From: Nephrocerus scutellatus
Taxonomy: Eukaryota; Arthropoda; Insecta; Diptera; Pipunculidae
DNA length: 64,000 nt
Direction: 5' to 3'
NCBI GenBank assembly: GCA_947095585.1
Contig: OX352761.1
Span: 27,867,777-27,931,776 of the forward strand
Shown: positions 57,012 to 64,000 of the stretch, piece after piece
How positions within the stretch are numbered: position 1 is the first letter of the stretch
Layout of the letters: each line of letters starts with the position of its first letter
Notes under the pieces: generated by a model
Told to the model about the DNA's origin: nothing
What the model saw: the letters and a program-made list of their open reading frames with translations, nothing else
Databases searched by the model: none
Translations under genes and position numbers: made by a program

Positions 57012-57660
57012 TAATAATAATATTTGACGAAACAGACCGTTGTGTCCAGGGCATAACCTCTCGCTACCATTCGTGGACATACAATTTAAAGCTGTATCCG
57101 AAAGGCGAATCAATTACCCGTTGTTTCCACATAAAATTACCATAACGCTAGAATGGAATAATACACGTACACGCTTTAAATAATGCTACAATATACTGCG
57201 TTTCCATTATACTTCATTAGTGGGATTTAGTTGAAATTTTGATTATTTCGTTAAATCCAAAATGGCGTCACGCGTTTCCATGTAATCAGTCCGAAACAGA
57301 GTTGAAATTTTAACATAATACAAAATCCGACGTCTACTTACAAAATATTAAATTTCGCCATTTTGAATTTCAACTCTGCTCAACCTAGGTATCAGTTCAA
57401 ACTGAGTTTAACGAAAACTCAATTCAACCCTGTTTCTATAAGTGCTAACCCAGGTTCAACCTGGTTTCAACCCTCAATGGAAACGAGATAATAAGGTGTA
57501 AACGATTACATATGTTTTAAATTCGTTCTTTCATTTTTTGCCATTAGTGTATTTTAACGCTTACTCCATAATTTTACTCTCACAAGCTAATTATTTTATT
57601 TTAGTATTATTGTAAGTTAATGTCAAAACAACGGGTTACTACTCTCGGACGTTTGTCAAT
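57012..57660 (-). mobile_element. tRNA-derived SINE split by another element
   Basis: SINE tail and body at 57012-57116 (taataataatatt, 'gacagaccgttg'-like, 'tctcgctaccattcgtg') and more body at 57636-57660 (CTACTCTCGGACGTTTGTCA). They are separated by the insertion at 57117-57635. Confidence 0.7.
57117..57635. mobile_element. PIF/Harbinger-like non-autonomous element (519 bp)
   Basis: Flanked by TTA on both sides (57114-57116 and 57636-57638), with termini CCCGTTGTTTCC and, reverse-complemented, CCCGTTGTTTTG. A 3-bp TTA target duplication is characteristic of PIF/Harbinger. Internal words 'gcgtttccatt' (57198) and, inverted, 'aatggaaacg' (57475) form a second inverted pair around 'aactctg..caactctg' segments. 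No ORF. Confidence 0.65.
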
Positions 57661-57697
57661 CTTGAGGTTCTCTTAGCTATAGATTTTGGGTCAATTT

Positions 57698-57966
57698 TTT
57701 TATTCAACCCGATCGAGTAAGTTTACCCCGAATACACCGAGCAAATGTTGTAAGGTGTAAAAATATCGGTTTAACTATACTTGATCTTACTCTGCCTTAC
57801 ACTCATATTTATTTCAGAGTAAAAAATATGAAACTGTGTATACACCGTGTCGTGCTCGGTTCACAATAAAAAACACAGAGTACAGAATAGAATTACTCCG
57901 GTTGAATAAAAAAAAAACCGAGTAAATATTTGACATATGTACACTGCTCGCTCGGGTTGAATAAAA
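57698..57966. mobile_element. MITE with TTATTCAACCCGA termini (about 268 bp)
   Basis: Left end TTTATTCAACCCGATCGAGT near 57699; right end, reverse-complemented, TTTATTCAACCCGAGCGAGC. A third, internal TTGAATAAA copy lies at 57900. No ORF. Not assigned to a superfamily. Confidence 0.65.
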
Positions 57967-58087
57967 AAACAAAACCTTAATAGAAGTCGTTTCCCAACAA
58001 AAAATAACAAGATGCAGTGGTTACACTATCATTATTATTACAGACATCAGTAATATAGTCAGAAATTCGATAGCGTCCTCCCTTTTT

Positions 58088-58685
58088 AAATTTTCTATAT
58101 TAACTTCGGGTACCCGTGTCTGTCTGTCTGCTTGTCGTGGAATCTTGCGATACATTTTCAACCCACTTCCCTAAGCCCGATTTAATTGAAACTTTGCACA
58201 CATGTGTATTTCAGGTGACAACACTTTTTATTAAAATTTGGTAGTGTTCCGATCGCGGGGTCGGGGGTATATCATACAAAAAAATTTCTATAGCTCGATT
58301 TCGATTTGCAGAGTGGAGTTAAGATTCCTCTCTCGTGTATTTGGTTTGAAGTTCTATTTGCAAACTGTAAACGGGCTATGGTTTGATTTGCGTTTTATTT
58401 ATTTTTATAACCGACACTGTAACTTTGTTACCAGTCGGCAATCGACGGGTAAGGTCACGTTAACTCAGCATGATGGCGAGAGAGCAAGCAGAATAATATC
58501 TCAGTTTGTTGCTCTGGTCAAATTTGTTTTCGGAAAACCACGAAAACCCTGTCACAAGTGTAGAGAAGTTTTTGCATCAGATCCAAAACCTCTTCTATAG
58601 AAAGCCTAACTATACGCACGCATACTAATGAAGTGAAACAATCCTCAAAACGGCTGTATTTGTGGGATTTGAATACAGTGTAGAA
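58088..58685 (+). repeat. Family A copy, joined repeat, and a MITE C fragment
   Basis: Bases 58088-58290 are the family A 5' end ('aaattttctatattaacttc', (GTCT)n, 'cacacatgtgtatttc'). Bases 58340-58560 are the repeat shared with 18320 and 60040. Bases 58585-58685 contain MITE C words (CAAAACCTCTTCTATAGAAA, 'tacgcacgcatactaatg'). Confidence 0.65.
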
Positions 58686-58904
58686 AATATAAACAGGCGC
58701 ATTTTAAAAAATTGTGCAACTGAAGTAATTGAGGAGGTATTCTGCTCGTGTAGTTACTTCAGATGAGTAAAATTGACATTTATCTGAAGTGAAGAATACC
58801 AATCAAAACAGTCTCTTCACTTCATTAACTCAATTTAGGTGAAGAGACGCTCAATTAACTGAACTGAAGAGTTGTACTTTTCAGGTCAATCAAACGCGGC
58901 TATA

Positions 58905-59194
58905 CAGGGTGGCTGAGAACAAGTGTTACCAAATGAAAACGCTGTAATTTTTTTAATTTTGATTATTTTTTATTCCGCAAAATTCCGCAAGCCCACGTTC
59001 GGTCAGCATGCAATGCTTTCTATGGAAGACTGAATCAAATAATCAGAACCAAAGGAGGTCATATCGAGCAGTAACATGTTTTTCATAAAATGTAATATGT
59101 TTTTAACATATTCCACGAAATTTCAATAAAAAATAATCAAAATTAAAAAAATTACAGCGTTTTCATTTGGTAACACTTGGTCTCAGCCACCCTG
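58905..59194. mobile_element. Young MITE with 70-bp inverted repeats (290 bp)
   Basis: TA at 58903-58904 and 59195-59196. Each end starts CAGGGTGGCTGAGA, then continues CAAGTGTTACCAAATGAAAA; over the first 70 bases the two ends differ at one position (A/C at position 15). Non-coding interior. The CAGGG start with TA duplication fits the Tc1/mariner superfamily. Confidence 0.9.
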
Positions 59195-59309
59195 TAATGA
59201 CTGTGTTCTATGTGCGCTGGTGTGCTGTGTGCGCTGCCTTGCGATTGGGGTAGTTTTGTAGTTACAGTCCTTCGCATTTGTTTTTATTTTTCAACATTTA
59301 TAGTCTTTT

Positions 59310-59500
59310 CTTTACTCCGCGGGGGAAGATAGGATACGCACACCAATGAACTCGATTTATCGCCTGATGTTTCAAGAGACGCCACTCTGTCCCCTGAGAT
59401 CTTGCTTCCTCTTCTATTGTCCTTTTCCATGTCTTGCTAGGACGGCCAACTCGGCGGCTTCCTTGTAGATTCCAGTCGAGCGCTAGTTTCGTTATATTAC
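59310..59500 (-). mobile_element. RTE-like LINE C-terminal fragment
   Basis: The minus-strand translation reads ALDWNLQGSRRVGRPSKTWK then RTIEEEARSQG, the same tail domain as in the other RTE-like LINEs but from another family. Confidence 0.65.
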
Positions 59501-59544
59501 GAAACAGCCTTTATAGTGGAGTTCACTAATTCATTTAATTTTAA

Positions 59545-60260
59545 TTTTAAAATTCTCTATATTAACTTCGCGTGCCCGTGGCTGGCTGTCGGACTGGCAC
59601 ACCAAATCATGTGAACAATTTTTAACCCACTTCATAAAGCCCGATTTTATTCAAACTCTGCACACATGTGTATTTCCCATGATAACACTTTCCATTAAAG
59701 TTTTGAGCCCCTCGGACCTCTTGGTCAGGGGCTCCCATACAAAAAATTTACAAAATTTACCCGATTTTCTTCACATTTTATACGAATGTGTAACTCCGAT
59801 GTACAAATCTTTTTGTATAATTTTTGGAGTGATCGGGCCATGAGGCGCGAGGGATGCCCATATAATTTATTTGTATCTCCCATGGACAAAACTTTTTGTA
59901 AATTTTTTAGAGTGATCGGGACCTGAGGCCACAGCCCATATAAATTTTTAAAAAATTAACCCGATTTCTTCAAATTTACAAAACTTTTTGTAAAATTTTT
60001 GGAATGATCCCTGAATGATTATGCCTTAGGCCCATAGGCGACATTTTGTGTCGCCAATCGACGGGTATGGTTTCGTATATTCAGCAATATGGCGAGGAGA
60101 GTGCAAGCAGACCAATTTCTCAGTTTGTTGTTCTGCTCAAATTTTGTTTTGGTTTGGCGTTCTATTTGCAAAACATTTACCACGAAAACCAAGAAAAATC
60201 TGTCATTTTGGTAGTTTCCCCATTTGTATGGTTTGGGTACTGTTTTAGTTAATCGAAAAA
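59545..60260 (+). repeat. Family A copy with several modules, then the 18320-type repeat
   Basis: Starts AAATTCTCTATATTAACTTC at about 59549. Four 'cccgatt' modules follow at 59640-60000, then 'tgtcgccaatcgacgggt' and the repeat shared with 18320 and 58440 up to about 60230. Confidence 0.75.
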
Positions 60261-60641
60261 CGCATAAATCATTCAGTGGTAAACTGTTCAACTTCTCGGT
60301 TTGATGACTAGCCATTTCAAAAATTTCTTTGTTTTTTATTTATTGTTATTATTTAAGCGTAATAATAAAAATCTGTAATTAATAGTAAGTTTGGATATCA
60401 TCTAATCGTTATTTAAGCTAAAACTTTTAAGTTTGTTTGACATTCTATTAAAGGAAAAACAAAACAAAGGGTAACTATAAAAGAAGTCACCCGTATTTGA
60501 GTCTTGAGACTACATATACACTCCCAATCACTTAATTGAGGCCATCGTTTTTCGCGATTTATACCTTTAACCCGGAAATATTTGCTACCTGTATGTAAAT
60601 ACATATTTTCGAAAAACAAAGCCATAAAGTTAAAGAGGAAA

Positions 60642-60812
60642 TTAAAAAAATGCATGGAAATTTCCCAAATTATCATAATGGCTATCTAAAAGATTAGTTT
60701 CCTCACTTGATTGAGGACTGGAAACTGTCCGACAACGTGGAACTTCTGCCATGACCGCCTTATTCACAGGACTTAACAAAACATCATCGAAATCGTTTGG
60801 GTTAGGACCCAT
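60642..60812 (-). CDS. Unrecognised small ORF (56 aa)
   Basis: An ATG at 60812 opens MGPNPNDFDDVLLSPVNKAV, then MAEVPRCRTVSSPQSSEETN and NLLDSHYDNLG, ending with a stop at 60642. The composition looks protein-like rather than random AT-rich, but I recognise no family. Just downstream, sequence at 60520-60640 (GSKYFRV reading) is partly duplicated inversely at 61275-61390, so the block may belong to an unknown mobile element. Confidence 0.25.
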   Translation of the reverse strand: MGPNPNDFDDVLLSPVNKAVMAEVPRCRTVSSPQSSEETNLLDSHYDNLGNFHAFF

Positions 60813-60924
60813 CTATCTTGAAAAGTTTATGAAAGATGCAGTGGGACGAGATTTTGCTTAATTATTTAAAAAAAAAAGTATTCTAAATTCGACTATAAAC
60901 GCTGAAAAATAGCGTGCTCTGTGG

Positions 60925-61105
60925 TGGCACGATCACTACCAATTTTTATAGAAAGTAAAACTATACCAAAAATTAATAGAAAGTGCTGTCACCGGAACTA
61001 CACATGTGTGCAAAGTTTTAATAAAATCGGGCTTTGGGAAGTGGGTTAAAAATTCATCGCAAGATTCCACGACAGGCACGCGAAGTTAATATAGAGAATT
61101 TAATA
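60925..61105 (-). repeat. Family A repeat fragment (inverted)
   Basis: 'gaagttaatatagagaattt' at 61080-61100, 'gggaagtgggttaaaaatt', 'acacatgtgtgcaaagtttt' and 'aatagaaagtgctgtcacc'. Confidence 0.8.
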
Positions 61106-61109
61106 AAAA

Positions 61110-61640
61110 TGGCGGGCACACTCACTACATATGTATGCACATGCACAAAAAATGAATGTTTAAAACCCAAAAAATGTAAACATTTATTTAATTTCTTTCT
61201 TTTTTATAAGAATTTTCAAATGGCCTCAATCAAGTGACGCAACTATTTATACCATATTTGAGCAGTTCATTAAGTGCAGGTAGCAAATATTTCCGGGTTA
61301 CAAATTTCCTAGAGATGAAACAGCGAAAAACAATTGCAAAAAAATCAAGTCAATCAAGTGTTAGGAGTGTAGGTGAATATGTTTACTACTTATTTATTAA
61401 AAAGGAACATCACAGAATCTCTTTAAAACAATAAAAAATGCCTGATAGGGATGATTCAGAAGAATCGTTATTTTGCAATTCGAATATATTTGAGATAACA
61501 TTTTTGTTTGTGTGTTACTTTAAAAAGATTAAATCGAAAGTTTTTAGGATCAAAGAGTACAAAAATAAAAACGAAAACGAAGTAAACACCAAAGATACAG
61601 ACGCATTTAATTACAAAAAAAATGGTCTGTTATTCTAGAC
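61110..61640 (+). other. Stretch with two short protein-like ORFs, unrecognised
   Basis: Plus-strand ORFs near 61279-61431 (GSKYFRVTNF..KKSSQSSVRS) and 61438-61635 (MPDRDDSEESLF..). The first resembles the inverse sequence at 60520-60640. No known domain. Confidence 0.25.
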
Positions 61641-61819
61641 CTAACAATGGCTTCAGTGGATTTTCCGCCTCTATGCCTTCTTTGATAACCCAATACATAC
61701 ATTACTTGCTGTATTAAAATGTCACTTTTATTTTTGACAACGCCTAGTGGTTCAAGAATTTGTTGCAGCTCCGTATTTAAATCATTAACTGAAATACGAT
61801 GTCGTGTTACAGCCTTTTT
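61641..61819 (-). CDS. Unrecognised candidate exon or gene fragment
   Basis: The minus strand reads KKAVTRHRISVNDLNTELQQ, then ILEPLGVVKNKSDILIQQVM and YVLGYQRRHRGGKSTEAIVR, about 60 codons without a stop. It is preceded by AAAAAG and followed by TTAG|GTCTAG, a weak donor. The composition is strongly protein-like. I do not recognise the family. It could be an exon of a gene extending beyond this window or a captured fragment. Confidence 0.35.
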
Positions 61820-61864
61820 TAATTAAAAGTTTTAACTAGTGCAATTTATTCTCCTCATATTGCT

Positions 61865-62305
61865 AAAACTCCGACCAGGGTGTCTGAGATGAATAGCTGG
61901 GTTAGGACACCTCTAGGTGGGTTGTTTGTTCGCCGGGGGTGTGGGCGTGTATTGTACCGATTCTAGTTTTCAGGGTCGCTAAGGTGAATAGCGATGGTAA
62001 GACAGCTCTAGGTGAATGTGATCGTTAGCTGTGGGGGCGGAGATATTAGTGGTAATCCTATAGTTTTCGGTGTCTCCGAGTTGGAAAGCGATGGTAAGAC
62101 AGCTCTAGGGGGATGTTGGCCGATTGACTATAGGTAATGGTGGCGTAACTATATTAGTAGCTATTCTATAGTTTTCTGGGTCGCTGAGAATAGCGATGGT
62201 AAGACAGCTCTAGGGGGATTGGTTCGATAGCTGAGGAGTTTGACCGAGATTAGTGTCGATTCCATAGTTTTCGGGGTCACTGAGATGAATAGTAGTGTTT
62301 AGAAT
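61865..62305. repeat. GC-rich tandem repeat, about 110-bp unit, about four units
   Basis: The unit core is 'agcgatggtaagacagctct' followed by 'aggggga', a variable part, then 'ccatagttttcggggtc' and 'ctgagatgaatag'. Units begin near 61880, 61980, 62085 and 62180. One inverted unit ('cctcagaccccgaaaacta') lies at 63160-63250. It is more G+C-rich than its surroundings. Confidence 0.8.
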
Positions 62306-62334
62306 GGTACTCGGCTACCAGCTGGGTTTGGGGG

Positions 62335-62785
62335 GTTTGGCGGAACAAATTTTAATGGAAAGTGTTGTCACCGGAATTACACATATGTACAAAGTTTTAC
62401 AAATCAGGCTTTGGGAAGTGTGTTAAAAATTAATCGCAAGATTCCACGACAAACAAGCAAACACGCGAAGTTAATATAGAGAATTTAAAAATATATTAAA
62501 GCCCCTTGGTCCTGAGGCCCGATCCAAATTTTTACAGAAAGTATTGTCGGAATTACACGTGTGCAAAATTTAAAAAAAGCGGGTAATTTTAAAAAATGTA
62601 TATAGGGGCCCCTGGACCCAAGGGCCCGACCACTAACAAATTTTACAGAAAGTGTTGTTATCGGAGATACACGTGTGTGCAAAGTTTAAATAAAATCGGG
62701 TTTTAGGAAGTGGATGAAAAATTAATTACAATATTTGGCCTGCCAGCCACAAACAATCCGGCGAAGTAAATATAGAGAATTTATA
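62335..62785 (-). repeat. Two family A copies in tandem (inverted)
   Basis: Two successive 5' ends in minus orientation, 'gcgaagttaatatagagaattt' type, at about 62465-62488 and 62762-62782. Modules between them carry 'acacgtgtg', 'agaaagtgttgt' and 'ggggcccctggaccc'. The first abuts the tandem repeat. Confidence 0.75.
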
Positions 62786-62789
62786 AACT

Positions 62790-63585
62790 TTTAGTTAAAA
62801 TGAGCAGTGTTATTTAATGACAGAACGCAAACCGCGAAAAAATCTAATCCTTTACTGATACCGGATGCTTTGGAATAACACTAGTAACTCGTCTCATATG
62901 AATACATAAGAGACTAAGAAACGACTACAAGAATAGCAAAAATGAAATGACGATGGGCAACTATGACAATTGGGGTGTATAGGTTCTAGAAAGTTTTTGT
63001 CAAATTATAAAAATACAAATTAATAAACAATAGCAAGCAAAATTAGTACTACGATAGAATAATAACGTTTTAACTAAGTAGCAAACCAAACATCCAAGTT
63101 TCTGGTGTACAAGACAATGGCCATACATCATACCTATTTACAGACTATCGTAATGTCAGGCTATCGCCCCTACAACCTCCTTCCATTAAATCACTTACCA
63201 TTAATATTCACCTCAGACCCCGAAAACTAAACCACTATCAACCAATCCCTCACCCACTATGTTTGATTTCTAGTGGTAAGGAATATGTATGCCAAGTTTA
63301 ATTAAAATTAGTCAATGCGTTCCAGAGTTAGCTTTTCACAAACCTACAAATAAATATTCTTCGTTATAAAGATTATTGTATTTGGGCAAGACACATAGTT
63401 CACATAAACAAAGATTTGCGTGCTGGAAATAGTCGTGGTGATTGTATAATTAGCATACATACTTTTAAGCTCCATCAGTTTGAACGTTATTTAAATAATA
63501 AAAAATATTGGGAATACTGGTGCCATCACAATAGTCGAGCGTCAAGAATCGACGAAATTGGTTTGTAGTGAATAGGCGTGTAGTT
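62790..63585. other. No gene seen; one inverted satellite unit at 63160-63250
   Basis: AT-rich sequence. Bases 63160-63250 are a reverse-orientation relative of the 61865-62305 repeat unit. Confidence 0.4.
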
Positions 63586-63972
63586 AGCCGTATTTTATCT
63601 GCCAAGGAACAACAACAATTGCACTGTCGAATTCCTTCTTTGGAATTGTGAAAACCTGCTGTTTGGCTGGTTTTGACATTCCAATTCCGAAATCGCTCGG
63701 CAAATAAATGCAGCTGTTATCAAATTCAACGAATCCGTTTCGTACTTTCTTAAGGGTCGATTATAATAGACTTTCGGGTGCATGGACTAGTGTCAAATGT
63801 CAACGAAATGCTTGCCCATGATTATAATGAAAGCTGCATTTTATTTGCCGAGCGAGTTCGGAATTCGAATGTCGAAACCAGCCAAAACCTGCCAAACAGC
63901 AGGTTTTCACAATTCCAAAGAAGGAATTCGACAGTGCAATTGTTGTTGTTCCTCGGCAAATAAAATACGGCT
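63586..63972. mobile_element. Two copies of one small MITE in inverted orientation
   Basis: Copy 1 at 63586-63715 (130 bp) and copy 2 at 63832-63972 (141 bp, inverse). Each is bounded by AGCCGTATTTTATcTGCC-type and AGCTGCATTTTATTTGCC-type ends. They share 'aacaacaacaattgcac', 'tgtcgaattccttc' and 'acctgctgtttggc' in mirror image, so the pair can form a hairpin with arms of about 130 bp and a 116-bp loop. A third copy is nested at 26936-27045. Confidence 0.85.
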
Positions 63973-64000
63973 GAAATTTTCCGTGCATTAGCATTTGGCT

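Noticed and set aside
60048..60315. ORFs of 66-98 aa on both strands
   Set aside because: They sit in a dispersed repeat shared with 18320 and 58440, and overlap on opposite strands without protein-like conservation.
61865..62305. CRISPR-like array
   Set aside because: Units are about 110 bp, similar throughout and without short constant repeats plus unique spacers, in a eukaryotic genome.
1..64000. A multi-gene defence, biosynthetic or other operon-like system
   Set aside because: The only intact host genes are three unrelated spliced genes; everything else is mobile DNA, repeats or decayed sequence.

Overview
This is eukaryotic nuclear DNA: AT-rich, full of spliced genes, transposons and MITEs, with no bacterial gene layout. 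The host genes and repeats (a mariner with DD41D spacing, LOA/R1-like, jockey-like and RTE-like LINEs, a gypsy-type LTR element primed by tRNA-Leu, and a fly-like midline fasciclin) point to an insect, most likely a higher fly (Diptera). The species cannot be named from sequence alone.

Three host genes can be reconstructed exon by exon with consistent splice phase. (1) An aldo-keto reductase on + (8784-18074, 5 exons, 345 aa), whose first intron is about 7.9 kb because of nested insertions. (2) Queuine tRNA-ribosyltransferase on + (28171-29420, 2 exons, 397 aa), with a 56-bp GC-AG intron. (3) Midline fasciclin (mfas, TGFBI/periostin family) on - (55863 down to 32458, 8 coding exons, 838 aa: signal peptide, EMI domain, four FAS1 domains). 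Convergent with the second gene lies a decayed, intron-containing copy of a CCDC25-type gene (30561 to 29462), which has lost its start codon and most of one exon, carries stops, and is split by a repeat. Three further candidate coding pieces (27646-27885, 60642-60812, 61641-61819, all -) are unrecognised.

Layout: 1-8.7 kb, repeats and LINE debris; 8.8-18.1 kb, aldo-keto reductase with a gypsy remnant, two DNA-element insertions and two LINEs in intron 1; 18.7-21.4 kb, a nearly full-length RTE-like LINE; 21.8-27.6 kb, repeats, a SINE and an intact 1304-bp mariner; 27.6-31.9 kb, the Tgt locus, CCDC25 pseudogene and a LOA-like LINE; 32.4-55.9 kb, mfas with introns packed with transposons; 56-64 kb, intergenic MITEs, a GC-rich tandem repeat and other repeats.

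The most notable items outside the genes are a tRNA-derived SINE family with an (ATT)n tail (at least six copies), one apparently intact mariner alongside deletion derivatives and fossils of the same lineage, about ten inverted-repeat (MITE-like) families including one with 70-bp termini differing at a single base, and a dispersed modular repeat (called family A here) seen about eleven times. I found no multi-gene defence or metabolic system; the interest here is in mobile DNA and gene decay.
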